The position numbers and the translations under genes are program-made. A stretch of DNA of 15,655 nucleotides from Citromicrobium sp. (lineage in GTDB: Bacteria > Pseudomonadota > Alphaproteobacteria > Sphingomonadales > Sphingomonadaceae). A model generated the notes under the pieces. The model made no database searches. It worked only from the letters and a program-made list of their open reading frames with translations, and was not told where the DNA came from. Shown here piece after piece: positions 6,184 to 13,981 of this stretch. The stretch lies in the NCBI GenBank assembly GCA_003248395.1, contig QFNA01000025.1:1-15655 (forward strand), in the 5' to 3' direction. The number at the start of each line of letters is the position of its first letter. Position 1 is the first letter of the stretch.

Positions 6184-6233
6184 GGGTTGCCCCCGAAGCT
6201 GCGACCCTTCGAACCCTAGAAATGCATCTAGGG
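6184..6233 (-). promoter_or_regulatory. two mutually exclusive hairpins in the tolB-pal gap
   Basis: One perfect stem pairs CCCTAGA (6214-6220) with TCTAGGG (6227-6233) around a 6-base loop and includes the tolB stop codon. The other pairs GGGTT+CGAAG (6184-6188, 6194-6198) with CTTCG+AACCC (6207-6211, 6212-6216). Bases 6214-6216 belong to both, so the two structures cannot form together. This could be an attenuator or an mRNA-processing or stability element that sets pal output relative to tolB. The role is inference; no T-tract marks a simple terminator. Confidence 0.35.
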
Positions 6234-7622
6234 CAGGATCGGTCCCCAGGCCGGGTCGGATGCGTCGACCGGGGTCGGCAGGCGACGCTCGTTTTCGCCG
6301 GTCAGGTCGACCTGCCACAGCGAAGTGGCACCGGTATTTCTCTCGGTGCGGAAGAACTGGACGATCCGTCCGTTCGGCGCCCATGTCGGGGCCTCGTCCT
6401 GCCATCCGCTGGTCAGCGTGCGCAGGCCGCGTCCGTTCGGGCTCATGACCGCCACATTGAAATTGCCCGCGATGTGGGTGAACGCGATCTGGTCGCCGCG
6501 CGGGCTCCATTCGGGCGTCGCGGCACGCCCGCCGAAGAACGACAGGCGACGCTGGTTCGAACCGTCCGCATTCATGATGTAGATCTGCTGGCTTCCCGAA
6601 CGGTCGCTTTCGAAGACGATCTGGCTGCCGTCGGGCGAATAGGATCCGCCGATGTCTATCCCGGCGGTATCGGTCAGCCTGCGGCTCTCACCGCCGCTCG
6701 CGCTGACGCGATAGATGTCGGTGTTGCCGCCAACCGCCATCGAATAGAGGATGTACCGCCCGTCGGGGCTCCATCGCGGCGCAAAGGTCGGATTGGCGCT
6801 TTGCGTGATCAGCGTCTGGTTGCCCGTGCCGATGTCATAGACATAGATGCGCGGATTGCCGTCGACATAGCTGAGATAGACGAGCTTGCTGTAATCCGGC
6901 GAATATCGCGGCGTCAGCGCGGTCGACCGACCCGTCGTGATGAACCGATGGTTTGCCCCGTCGCTATCCATGATCGCCAGCCGCTTGGTGCGGTTATCCT
7001 TCGGTCCGGTCTCGGCGATATAGGCGATCCGGCTGTCGAAGAACGGGCTCTCGCCGGTCAGGCGCGAATAGATCAGGTCGGCGCATTTGTGCGCGGCGCG
7101 CCGCCAGTCGGCCGGCGCGACGACCCAGCCTTCGGACACCAGCCTGCTCTGCAGCGCCATGTCGTATAGGTAACAGCCGACCGTCAGACGGTTGTCGCTC
7201 CGCGCGCGAACATAGCCGTGGACGAGCATTTCCGCCCCGCGGTTGGACCAGGTCCCCCATTCGGGGGCGGTGATATTGGCGAAGGTCGGCTTGGGCAGGC
7301 TGTCCGGCCCGGTCGGTTTGAACAGCCCGTTGTTGCGCAAATCGGCGGTGATGACGCGCGCCAGATCCGCACCCAGCGCTTCGGTGCCGTTGGCATTCGC
7401 GGGGGTCGGCGTATTGCGGTCGGTGGCGAAGGCGGGGATCGCGATACCCAGATCTTCCAGCGCGGTTTCGTCGGTTACGGTGAAGGTCAGGCCTTCGCTT
7501 TCGCCTTCCTGCATGACCGTCTCGACTTCCTGCCCTTCGGGAATCGGCTGGCCGAGATCTTCGTTCTGCGCCGCGAGCGGTGCCGCCAGCGCCAGGGTTG
7601 CGAATGCGATCAGTTGTTTCAT
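6228..7622 (-). CDS. tolB: Tol-Pal system protein TolB
   Basis: TolB is the periplasmic beta-propeller that binds Pal and TolA. The 464-aa protein has a signal peptide (MKQLIAFATLALAAPLAAQ, cleaved near residue 19). The N-terminal alpha/beta domain includes LGIAIPAFATD and ADLRNNGLFKP. Six propeller repeats from about residue 200 on show the usual W/Y-SPDG signature: RYSPDYSKLVYLS, RWSPDGRYILYS, SYSPDGSQIVFESDR, EWSPRGDQIAFT and WAPNGRIVQFF. The protein is about 30 residues longer than E. coli TolB. The excess is an acidic stretch (about 20-48, with EGQEVETVMQEGESEG) placed between the signal peptide and the first domain, where the TolA/Pal-switching 'TolB box' normally sits. The ATG overlaps the tolA stop as ATGA, which implies coupled translation. 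Confidence 0.97.
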   Translation of the reverse strand: MKQLIAFATLALAAPLAAQNEDLGQPIPEGQEVETVMQEGESEGLTFTVTDETALEDLGIAIPAFATDRNTPTPANANGTEALGADLARVITADLRNNGLFKPTGPDSLPKPTFANITAPEWGTWSNRGAEMLVHGYVRARSDNRLTVGCYLYDMALQSRLVSEGWVVAPADWRRAAHKCADLIYSRLTGESPFFDSRIAYIAETGPKDNRTKRLAIMDSDGANHRFITTGRSTALTPRYSPDYSKLVYLSYVDGNPRIYVYDIGTGNQTLITQSANPTFAPRWSPDGRYILYSMAVGGNTDIYRVSASGGESRRLTDTAGIDIGGSYSPDGSQIVFESDRSGSQQIYIMNADGSNQRRLSFFGGRAATPEWSPRGDQIAFTHIAGNFNVAVMSPNGRGLRTLTSGWQDEAPTWAPNGRIVQFFRTERNTGATSLWQVDLTGENERRLPTPVDASDPAWGPILP

Positions 7623-8482
7623 CGTGACAGGTTCCTATCGAAGCGCGCGCCGCGAACCGACTTCCATGCCTCGTAATATTCATCGGGCAAGTCGAATGGT
7701 GCGGCCAGTTGTACGGCGCGGACGGCTACTTCCGCATGACGGTCCTTCTGGGCCTCGTTCGCGGCGTTCACTCCGCTTTGTGAAACGACACGCGGTCGAC
7801 CCTTGAGCGATCCGTCGGGATTGAGATCGAAGGCGAGCACGGTCACCAGCAATTCGGCATCGGCGCCCGACGGGGCCTTGCCCTGCCAATGCGGCCTGAC
7901 CTGGCGGGCGATCGCCGACACGATCGAGGCTTTCGCGCTCGCGCCGATTTGCGAGGCGGGCGTGCGCGTCTCGCTCGTGGTCGTGCTCGATCCCGATCCG
8001 GCCAGGAAATTGTCGCCGATCCGCGAACCGCCGCTACGCTCGGTCTTCTTCGGCGGTGCCGCTTCGCGTCGCGCCTCTCGCGGCGTTTCTCGCGGCGTAT
8101 TGCGCGTAACTCGCGCCGGTTGTCGCGCCGTCTCGCGCCGCGTCGCGGCGGCGCGGGTCGGTGCCGGGCTGGGCCGCGTAACCGGGCGATCGACCTCGAC
8201 CGGGCGCGCCGGCTCGACGACATCGGGCACCGGCGGTGCGACCGGTGCAGGCGTATCCGACAGTTGCGGCGCCTCGGCTGCGCGGCTTTCGGGCACCGGA
8301 TCGGGCGCCGTCGCTTCCAGTCCCACGTCCTCCGCCAGATTGACCGTCATCCGTTCGGTAACCGGGATTTCGGGTGCCGGCATCAGCGCTTGGATCGCCA
8401 GCGCGGCGATCACGGCGAGGTGAAGGACCAAGGCGATGATCAGCCCGGTGCGTTCTTCAGACCTGATGCCAGACCTTTCCAT
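7619..8482 (-). CDS. tolA: Cell envelope protein TolA (short form)
   Basis: TolA spans the periplasm and transmits force from TolQR to TolB-Pal. The 287-aa protein has one N-terminal membrane helix (GLIIALVLHLAVIAALAIQA, about 13-32) after a short cytosolic head. A central low-complexity region (about 60-175), rich in Pro, Arg, Glu and Ala (PAPVAPPVPDVVEPARPVEV; RNTPRETPREARREAAPP), follows. The C-terminal TolA/TonB-like domain (about 190-287) contains ARQVRPHWQG and VTVLAFDLNPDGSLKGRPRV. It is shorter than E. coli TolA (421 aa), mainly because the central alpha-helical region is replaced by this Pro/Arg-rich linker. The ATG at 8482 was chosen because the upstream in-frame codons overlap tolR and carry no recognisable sequence. 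The stop overlaps the tolB start; the gap to tolR is ten bases. Confidence 0.93.
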   Translation of the reverse strand: MERSGIRSEERTGLIIALVLHLAVIAALAIQALMPAPEIPVTERMTVNLAEDVGLEATAPDPVPESRAAEAPQLSDTPAPVAPPVPDVVEPARPVEVDRPVTRPSPAPTRAAATRRETARQPARVTRNTPRETPREARREAAPPKKTERSGGSRIGDNFLAGSGSSTTTSETRTPASQIGASAKASIVSAIARQVRPHWQGKAPSGADAELLVTVLAFDLNPDGSLKGRPRVVSQSGVNAANEAQKDRHAEVAVRAVQLAAPFDLPDEYYEAWKSVRGARFDRNLSR

Positions 8483-8492
8483 CCCGTGCGCG

Positions 8493-8977
<485 letters not shown>

Positions 8978-8978
<1 letters not shown>

Positions 8979-9676
8979 CAGAGCCGCTCCAGCTCGTGGC
9001 TGAAGGTCGAATTGAGCCGGTCGGCGAACCGGTGCAGCCGCGCTTCGTACCGGTCGACCCGGTGGCTGAAGCGGTTATAGGCGATCACGGCCGGTATCGC
9101 GGCGAACAGGCCGATCGCGGTTGCAAACAGCGCCTCTGAAATACCCGGAGCAACCACCGCAAGCGAGCTGCTTTCCTGCGCGCCGATCTGGAAGAAGCTG
9201 TTCATGATCCCCCAGACCGTGCCGAATAGCCCGACGAAGGGCGCCACCGCGCCCACGGTGGCCAGGAAGTTGAGCCGCTCGGCAATATCGTCGGCCTCTA
9301 GCGCGATCTGGCTATCCATCGCGGTGGCGATCCGTTCGCGCACCGCATCGGCATCGCGCACCTCGCCCTTGGTCGACCGGCGCCATTCGGACACCGCCGC
9401 CTGCGCCACGCGCGAGGGTGGCAAGTCCTTGCGCCCACGCTCCGCCATGAAGCGGTCGAAATTCTCCGCCTCCCAGAACTGGCCTTCGTAATCGATGGTT
9501 CGCTTGCGCATGCGCGCCATGCGAAGGCTGAACGAGACGATGATCGTCCACACCCAGATGCTGGCGAGGATCAGCCCCGCCATCACCAGTTGCACGACGA
9601 TATCGGCGTCCAGGAACAATTCGATGGGGTCGAGCCGCGTCGGGGCAGCTGCGGCGAGAATGGAAAGGCTGGTCAT
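8978..9676 (-). CDS. tolQ: Tol-Pal motor protein TolQ
   Basis: TolQ forms the pentameric ring of the TolQR proton channel (MotA/TolQ/ExbB family). The 232-aa sequence shows three membrane helices: about 29-50 (VVQLVMAGLILASIWVWTII), about 138-160 (LATVGAVAPFVGLFGTVWGI) and about 170-192 (EALFATAIGLFAAIPAVIAY). A large cytosolic loop carrying charged residues lies between helix 1 and helix 2. The family motif GLFGTVWGIMNSF, lining the channel, is intact. The ATG overlaps the ybgC stop as ATGA, and the stop overlaps tolR, so the motor subunits are likely translated in step. Confidence 0.96.
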
Positions 9677-10131
9677 CTATCCTCAGTCTTGTTGGCGAAT
9701 GCGGCGAAAGCCTCGCGCCATGCGGTCGGCTGGCGAATGGGGCGGCCTCCGGGTGAAACGAAGCCGACGCGCAAATGTGCCTCGGCGAGCAAATCGTCGT
9801 CGCGCCGCGCGGTCTGGTGCATTCGGCACGACGCCGCTTTGAGCTCGGTGCAGCACGTCGCGATCAGCACATCGTCGTCGAGCCGTGCAGGGCGCACATA
9901 TCTCAAATTCACTTGCGACAGGGCATAGGCACCCTCGCCAGCCTCGACGGCGGCTCGCTGGTCGATACCCAGCCGCCGGAGAAGATCCGAGCGGGCACGC
10001 TCGAACCAGCGCAGGTAACTGGCGTGATAGACGATCCCCGAAAGGTCGGTGTCCTCGTAATAGGCGCGCACGGCATACAAATGCGTGTCGCCATCGATGA
10101 CGCCGTCAGGGAGATTGGGCCTCACGTCCAT
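9673..10131 (-). CDS. ybgC: Tol-Pal-associated acyl-CoA thioesterase YbgC
   Basis: This 152-aa hotdog-fold thioesterase is of the kind encoded at the head of most tol-pal operons. The catalytic signature is YYEDTDLSGIVYHASYLRWF (about 24-43); Asp29 is the active-site residue by analogy with 4-hydroxybenzoyl-CoA thioesterase relatives. ERARSDLLRRLGI follows, then the core strands NLRYVRPARLDDDVLI and RMHQTARR. The family hydrolyses short-chain or hydroxybenzoyl-type acyl-CoA esters in the cytosol; its tie to Tol function is not understood. It is the first gene of the ybgC-tolQRAB-pal unit. The ATG at 10131 gives the conserved length, but no good ribosome-binding site precedes it. Confidence 0.94.
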   Translation of the reverse strand: MDVRPNLPDGVIDGDTHLYAVRAYYEDTDLSGIVYHASYLRWFERARSDLLRRLGIDQRAAVEAGEGAYALSQVNLRYVRPARLDDDVLIATCCTELKAASCRMHQTARRDDDLLAEAHLRVGFVSPGGRPIRQPTAWREAFAAFANKTEDR

Positions 10132-10155
10132 GGCTGGCGCGTCTAGCGTAGCGAG

Positions 10156-10190
10156 GAGTCGCGGCGCAATGCCAAACGACGAAGCGACTC
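10156..10190. repeat. 7-bp inverted repeat between the HIT gene and ybgC
   Basis: GAGTCGC (10156-10162) and GCGACTC (10184-10190) are perfectly complementary across a 21-base spacer, inside the 69-base gap between the his/HIT unit and the tol unit, both on the minus strand. It could belong to a transcription stop or a control site. The long spacer and missing T-tract make a plain terminator unlikely. The gap must hold either a ybgC promoter or read-through from the his operon; I see no clear -35/-10 boxes. Confidence 0.2.
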
Positions 10191-10200
10191 TGGCACACGA

Positions 10201-10581
10201 CTAACGGCGCGCAATCATCGGGCCGAGCGGCTGCCCGCCGAACAGGTGCACATGCAGATGCGGCACTTCCTGCCCGCCATGCGCGCCGACATTGGCCATC
10301 ATGCGATAACCCGGCGCGACCAGCCCCTTCTCGCGCGCCACCTTGCCTACCGCACGCACGAAACCAGCGATTTCCTCCGCCTTCGCCTTTTCGCTGAAGT
10401 CGTCCCAGCTGACATAACGACCCTTGGGGATGACCAGCGTGTGCACTTCGGCCTGCGGGTTGATGTCTTCGAACGCGAAGGCCCAATCGTCCTCGTAAAC
10501 CTTGTTGGCTGGGATCTCGCCGCGCAGTATCTTCGCAAAGATATTGTCGTCGTTATAGGGCTCTGTGGGGTCGATCGGCAT
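10201..10581 (-). CDS. HIT-family nucleotide-binding protein (Hint-like)
   Basis: This 126-aa cytosolic protein of the histidine triad superfamily has the defining motif HLHVHL at 108-113 (preceded by GGQEVP), which forms the nucleotide phosphate-binding and catalytic site. The N-terminal signature DDNIFAKILRGEIPANKVYE (11-30) and the strand HTLVIPKGRYVS (47-58) match the Hint/HinT branch. These enzymes hydrolyse purine nucleoside phosphoramidates and aminoacyl-adenylates. The start codon overlaps the hisE stop by one base (TAATG), so it is the last gene of the his operon. Such placement downstream of hisE is common in alphaproteobacteria (from memory), but no histidine role is established. 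The ATG start is unambiguous. Confidence 0.95.
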   Translation of the reverse strand: MPIDPTEPYNDDNIFAKILRGEIPANKVYEDDWAFAFEDINPQAEVHTLVIPKGRYVSWDDFSEKAKAEEIAGFVRAVGKVAREKGLVAPGYRMMANVGAHGGQEVPHLHVHLFGGQPLGPMIARR

Positions 10582-10895
10582 TATTCGCTCCTCGAATTCT
10601 TCTCTTCAATCCCGGACACGCCCTCTCGGCGATCCAGTTCGGCCATGACATCGGCAAGGGGGATGTCCCTGTCGGCGAGCAAAACCAAGAGGTGGAACAG
10701 CAAGTCTGCCGCCTCCCCGACCAAATCCTCGCGGCTGCCGGAAAGGGCGGCGATGCATGCCTCGACGGCCTCTTCGCCCAGCTTGCGCGCCATCACCGGC
10801 GTGCCGCGCGCCAGCAATTGCGCGACATAGCTGGTTTCTGCATCCGCGCCGCGGCGGTCTGCGATGGTGGCTTCCAGACGTGCTAGCGTGTTCAT
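10581..10895 (-). CDS. hisE: Phosphoribosyl-ATP pyrophosphatase HisE
   Basis: HisE removes pyrophosphate from phosphoribosyl-ATP, the second step of histidine synthesis. The 104-aa protein is a stand-alone all-alpha MazG-like pyrophosphohydrolase, not fused to HisI. The metal-binding motif KLGEEAVEACIAAL (Glu-Glu-x-x-Glu) and the second acidic helix EAADLLFHLLVLLAD are intact. The ATG at 10895 begins MNTLARLEATIADRR, the usual start of the family, so I use it. A TTG at 10916 overlapping the hisF stop (TTGA) would add seven residues, but that extension (LINHTAR) does not look like the family. hisI is not in this window, so it must lie elsewhere. Confidence 0.95.
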   Translation of the reverse strand: MNTLARLEATIADRRGADAETSYVAQLLARGTPVMARKLGEEAVEACIAALSGSREDLVGEAADLLFHLLVLLADRDIPLADVMAELDRREGVSGIEEKNSRSE

Positions 10896-10912
10896 GCGGG
10901 CTGTGTGGTTGA

Positions 10913-11686
10913 TCAACTGCGCGCAGGCAAGCCCGCTTCGCGCAGCGCCGCATGCGCTTCGGCAATCGTATGCTGTCCGAAGTGGAAGATCGAGGCGGCG
11001 AGTACGGCGCTGGCATGGCCTTGCGTAACCCCTTCGACGAGGTGATCGAGCGTGCCTACTCCTCCGCTCGCGATCACCGGAACGGAAACGTTGTCGGCAA
11101 TCGCGCGGGTCAGTTCGAGGTCATAGCCCTGCTTCGTTCCGTCGCCATCCATCGAGGTGACGAGCAGTTCGCCCGCGCCGAGGTCTGCGAGTTTCTGCGC
11201 ATGTTCGACCGCATCGATACCGGTCCGCTTGCGTCCGCCGTGGGTGTAGATTTCCCAGCCGCGGAAGCCCTCGCCCGCGGTCCGCGCGCGGGCATCGACG
11301 CTGGCAACGACGCACTGGCTGCCGAATTTCTCGGCAATCTCCTGCACGAGTTCAGGCCGCGAGACTGCAGCGGAATTGACCGCGATCTTGTCCGCCCCTG
11401 CCAGCAGAAGCGCGCGCGCATCCTCGACGCTGCGAACGCCGCCGCCGACGGTCAGCGGCATGAAACACACCGCCGCCGTGCGCCGCACCATGTCGAGCAG
11501 CGTCCCGCGGCCTTCGTGGCTGGCCGAGATGTCAAGAAAGCAGAGTTCGTCCGCTCCCGCGCGGTCATAGGCCTGCGCCTGCTCCACCGGATCGCCCGCA
11601 TCCTTGAGATCGACGAAATTGACCCCCTTCACCACGCGCCCGTCGCGTACGTCGAGGCACGGGATGACGCGGATACGGACGGTCAT
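10913..11686 (-). CDS. hisF: Imidazole glycerol phosphate synthase cyclase subunit HisF
   Basis: HisF is the (beta/alpha)8-barrel half of imidazole glycerol-phosphate synthase. It uses ammonia channelled from HisH to form IGP and AICAR. The 257-aa sequence has both catalytic aspartates: Asp12 in IPCLDVRDGRVVKGVNF and Asp131 in CVVASVDARA. The phosphate-binding loops MPLTVGGGVRS and VPVIASGGVGTLDH are also present. The protein is full length. The ATG at 11686 gives MTVRIRVIPC, the canonical N-terminus, and overlaps the small membrane ORF's stop as ATGA. The hisH gene lies two positions upstream, so the two subunits are co-transcribed. Confidence 0.97.
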   Translation of the reverse strand: MTVRIRVIPCLDVRDGRVVKGVNFVDLKDAGDPVEQAQAYDRAGADELCFLDISASHEGRGTLLDMVRRTAAVCFMPLTVGGGVRSVEDARALLLAGADKIAVNSAAVSRPELVQEIAEKFGSQCVVASVDARARTAGEGFRGWEIYTHGGRKRTGIDAVEHAQKLADLGAGELLVTSMDGDGTKQGYDLELTRAIADNVSVPVIASGGVGTLDHLVEGVTQGHASAVLAASIFHFGQHTIAEAHAALREAGLPARS

Positions 11687-11934
11687 GGCTGCATTCCTAC
11701 TGACCACGTGACGTAGACTACGCACATGAATGCCACCGCACCAATTATCGCGGGATGCACTCTCGACTTCATCAAGTTGAATTTGCGCGAGAGTGAGGTG
11801 ATTGCGATTCCCATCAGGAAAATCACTGAATATTCAGCCGCCGAAATTGTGGTGCCCGAAGGATCGTCCGAGAGGAAATAGCTGACCAGGCAAGTCAGGG
11901 TGAGTCCGACTAGAAAGGCAACAAGATGAGTCAT
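11683..11934 (-). CDS. small three-helix membrane protein embedded between hisA and hisF
   Basis: This 83-aa protein has three predicted membrane helices: about 3-22 (HLVAFLVGLTLTCLVSYFLS), about 34-48 (EYSVIFLMGIAITSLS) and about 60-79 (HPAIIGAVAFMCVVYVTWSV). A short acidic loop and a basic loop (SRKFNLMKSRVHP) separate them. No family is recognised. The gene is joined to both neighbours by 4-base ATGA overlaps: its ATG overlaps the hisA stop, and its TGA overlaps the hisF start. It must therefore be translated with the operon, and hisF translation may depend on it. Its DNA is visibly richer in A and T than the flanking his genes (e.g. runs around 11765-11850), which suggests later acquisition or relaxed constraint. 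A role in histidine synthesis is not evident; it may be a passenger. Confidence 0.85.
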   Translation of the reverse strand: MTHLVAFLVGLTLTCLVSYFLSDDPSGTTISAAEYSVIFLMGIAITSLSRKFNLMKSRVHPAIIGAVAFMCVVYVTWSVGMQP

Positions 11935-12659
11935 GCCCGCCCTGCCATCGCCAATGCTGCGGCAAGATCTAGCCTTCCGTCATAGAGCGCGCGGCCCGTG
12001 ATCACGCCCTCTATTCCATCCTGCGCGTGAAGCGACAGGAGATGGATATCGTCTAGCCCCTTGACCCCGCCGCTGGCGATGACGGGAATGTCGACCTGCC
12101 GGGCCAGATCGACCGTCGCGTCGAGGTTCACGCCCTTCAGCAAACCGTCGCGCCCGATGTCAGTGAAGAGCAGTGCGGCAACGCCAGCATCCTCGAACCG
12201 GCGGGCGAGGTCTACTACGGGCACGTCGGATACCTCGGCCCAGCCCTCTGTCGCGACCATGCCGTCCTTCGCGTCCACCGCGACGACGATCCCGCCATCG
12301 AACTCGCGCGCCATGTCCTTGACGAATTCAGGGTCCTTCAGCGCTGCCGATCCCATGACGATGCGCGCTACGCCCGCGTCGAACCAGCCTTCGACATCCT
12401 CGCGCTTGCGGATTCCTCCGCCGAGCTGGACGTAGCCAGGAAATGCCGCGACGATCTGCGCCACCGCCTCGCGGTTCCGCGCTGATCCGGCGAAGCTGCC
12501 GTCCAGATCGACCACATGCACATGCTGCGCGCCTGCCTTGGTAAACAGAATGGCCTGCGCAGCAGGATCGTCGCCATAGACCGTTGCGCGGTCCATATCG
12601 CCCTCGGCAAGGCGGACAACTTCGCCCCCCTTGAGGTCGATGGCGGGGAAAACGATCAT
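11931..12659 (-). CDS. hisA: ProFAR isomerase HisA
   Basis: HisA is a (beta/alpha)8-barrel isomerase that converts ProFAR to PRFAR, the fourth step of histidine synthesis. The 242-aa sequence has the catalytic base Asp8 (FPAIDLKGGEVVRL) and the acid Asp129 (VVAVDAKDG). It also has the phosphate loops QLGGGIRKREDVE and VIASGGVKGLDD and the conserved FTDIGRDGLLKG. The ATG at 12659 overlaps the hisH stop as ATGA and has GGAG nine bases upstream. A GTG at 12668 would add only MET before the canonical MIVFPAIDLK and is less likely. It is complete and shows no unusual residues. Confidence 0.96.
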   Translation of the reverse strand: MIVFPAIDLKGGEVVRLAEGDMDRATVYGDDPAAQAILFTKAGAQHVHVVDLDGSFAGSARNREAVAQIVAAFPGYVQLGGGIRKREDVEGWFDAGVARIVMGSAALKDPEFVKDMAREFDGGIVVAVDAKDGMVATEGWAEVSDVPVVDLARRFEDAGVAALLFTDIGRDGLLKGVNLDATVDLARQVDIPVIASGGVKGLDDIHLLSLHAQDGIEGVITGRALYDGRLDLAAALAMAGRA

Positions 12660-13282
12660 GGTTTCCACTCCAGGAATCGCGCCAGCAGCGCCAACCCGTC
12701 ATGCTGGCTCTTTTCAGGATGAAATTGCACGCCCAGCAGATTGTCGCGCCCGACTGCGGCGACCAGCCCGCCGCCATGGTCAGTCATCGCCAGCACGTCG
12801 CTGCCGTTGTCGGCGTGAAAGTGATAGGAGTGGAGGAAATAGGCCTCGGCATTCTCGATCACCTCGTGCGATCTGGCATGTGGCGTCACCGCGACATCGT
12901 TCCAGCCCATGTGCGGCACTTTCACGGTCTCGTCGACCGGTTCGATCAGCCGGACTTCGCCCGCAATCCAGTCGAGGCCCGCCGTCTCACCGTGTTCCAG
13001 CCCGCGCGTCGCGAGTAGTTGCATGCCGACGCAAATGCCCAGGAAAGGCGCTCCGCCCACGAACACGCGTTCGCGCATTGCTGCGATCGCGCCATCGACT
13101 GCGCGCAGGCCTTCCGCACAGGCCCTGAACGAGCCCACGCCGGGCAAAACGATCCGGTCCGCGGCGCGCAGCACGTCGGGATCGTCGGTCACGGTCACAT
13201 GGGCGCCGACCTTGCGCAGGGCATTCTCGACCGAGTGGAGATTGCCCGCGCCGTAATCGACGAGAGCGACGATTTCAGCCAC
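12656..13282 (-). CDS. hisH: Imidazole glycerol phosphate synthase glutaminase subunit HisH
   Basis: HisH is the class-I glutamine amidotransferase that supplies ammonia to HisF. The 208-aa protein has the full catalytic triad: Cys84 in PFLGICVGMQLL, and His188 and Glu190 in GVQFHPEKSQHDG. VDYGAGNLHSVENAL and RIVLPGVGSFRACAEGL are the expected family strands. The start is GTG at 13282, with AGGGG about eight bases upstream; it gives MAEIVALVDYGAGN, the usual N-terminus. It overlaps the end of hisB by eight bases. The longer in-frame extension toward 13360 has no ribosome-binding site and a non-family sequence. The order hisH-hisA-hisF puts both synthase subunits in one transcript. Confidence 0.96.
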   Translation of the reverse strand: MAEIVALVDYGAGNLHSVENALRKVGAHVTVTDDPDVLRAADRIVLPGVGSFRACAEGLRAVDGAIAAMRERVFVGGAPFLGICVGMQLLATRGLEHGETAGLDWIAGEVRLIEPVDETVKVPHMGWNDVAVTPHARSHEVIENAEAYFLHSYHFHADNGSDVLAMTDHGGGLVAAVGRDNLLGVQFHPEKSQHDGLALLARFLEWKP

Positions 13283-13868
13283 CCAGTTGCCCCTTGGTGC
13301 TGGGGATGGCGCCACCCTTGCGGGGGTCCACTTCGACTGCGGCGCGCATGGCGCGGGCAAAACCCTTGTAGATCGCCTCGCAGATATGGTGGTTGTTGGC
13401 GCCGTAAATCAGTTCGACATGCAGTGTCAGCCCGCAAGTTTGCGCGACTGAATGGAACCAGTGCTCGATCAGTTCGGTATCCCATTCGCCCAGTTTTTCC
13501 TGGCTGAAGCCGGCCCGCCAGACGAGATAGGGACGCCCGGAGATATCCAACGCCACCCGCGCCAACGTCTCGTCCATGGGCGAATAGGCGCTGCCGTACC
13601 GCGCGATGCCGCCCTTGTCGCCCAGTGCCGCGGCCAGCGCCTGCCCCAGCGCCAGCGCGGAATCCTCGGTCGTATGATGCTGGTCGACATGCAGGTCGCC
13701 ATCGACGGTCATCGTCACGTCGATCAGCGAATGTTTGGCGAACTGTTCGACCATGTGATCGAGGAAGCCGATACCCGTGGACACCCGATAGATGCCCGAT
13801 CCGTCGAGGTTCACCTCGACCAGGATCTTGGTTTCGGCGGTGTTGCGTTCGATACGGCCTGTGCGCAT
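13275..13868 (-). CDS. hisB: Imidazoleglycerol-phosphate dehydratase HisB
   Basis: HisB dehydrates imidazole glycerol phosphate to imidazole acetol phosphate. The 197-aa monofunctional form has the duplicated metal-binding His motifs: DQHHTTEDSALALGQAL in the first half and GANNHHICEAIYKGFARA in the second. FLDHMVEQFAKHS and KGGAIPSTKGQLG are also conserved. The enzyme is a 24-mer holding two Mn ions per site. The ATG at 13868 gives MRTGRIERNTAETKI, the normal N-terminus; the upstream in-frame codons to 13928 have no family similarity. It is the first gene of the his operon here, and it is divergent from sspB across 113 bases. Its stop lies inside the start region of hisH. Confidence 0.96.
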   Translation of the reverse strand: MRTGRIERNTAETKILVEVNLDGSGIYRVSTGIGFLDHMVEQFAKHSLIDVTMTVDGDLHVDQHHTTEDSALALGQALAAALGDKGGIARYGSAYSPMDETLARVALDISGRPYLVWRAGFSQEKLGEWDTELIEHWFHSVAQTCGLTLHVELIYGANNHHICEAIYKGFARAMRAAVEVDPRKGGAIPSTKGQLGG

Positions 13869-13981
13869 GCCAGCCGCGCTAAAGGTGCGCGCCGCCGAGC
13901 GCAAGAAAATGCACGCTGCGATGGGCAAAGACGGCCTTAAAGCGCTTGACCCGCAGCAGTTGCGGTTTCACCTAGGCCCGC
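13869..13981. promoter_or_regulatory. divergent promoter region between hisB and sspB
   Basis: These 113 bases must hold promoters for the minus-strand his operon and the plus-strand sspB. A TTGACC at 13946-13951 faces sspB but has no good -10 box at 16-18 bases. A small inverted repeat, CCGCA/TGCGG, lies at 13951-13965. There is no leader peptide with a run of His codons and no terminator/antiterminator pair, so histidine attenuation of the enteric kind is not visible. Confidence 0.35.

Noticed and set aside
6012..7169. 385-residue plus-strand frame across pal and tolB
   Set aside because: It is a shadow of tolB and pal, with no motif or coherent domain.
10896..10916. TTG start for hisE overlapping the hisF stop
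   Set aside because: The added residues do not match the HisE family and the ATG at 10895 gives the canonical N-terminus, although a TTGA coupling cannot be fully excluded.
13283..13360. Longer hisH start toward 13360
   Set aside because: The extension overlaps hisB coding and lacks a ribosome-binding site; the GTG at 13282 has one and gives the family N-terminus.
13869..13981. Histidine leader peptide / attenuator upstream of hisB
   Set aside because: No short ORF with consecutive His codons and no terminator-antiterminator pair on the minus strand.
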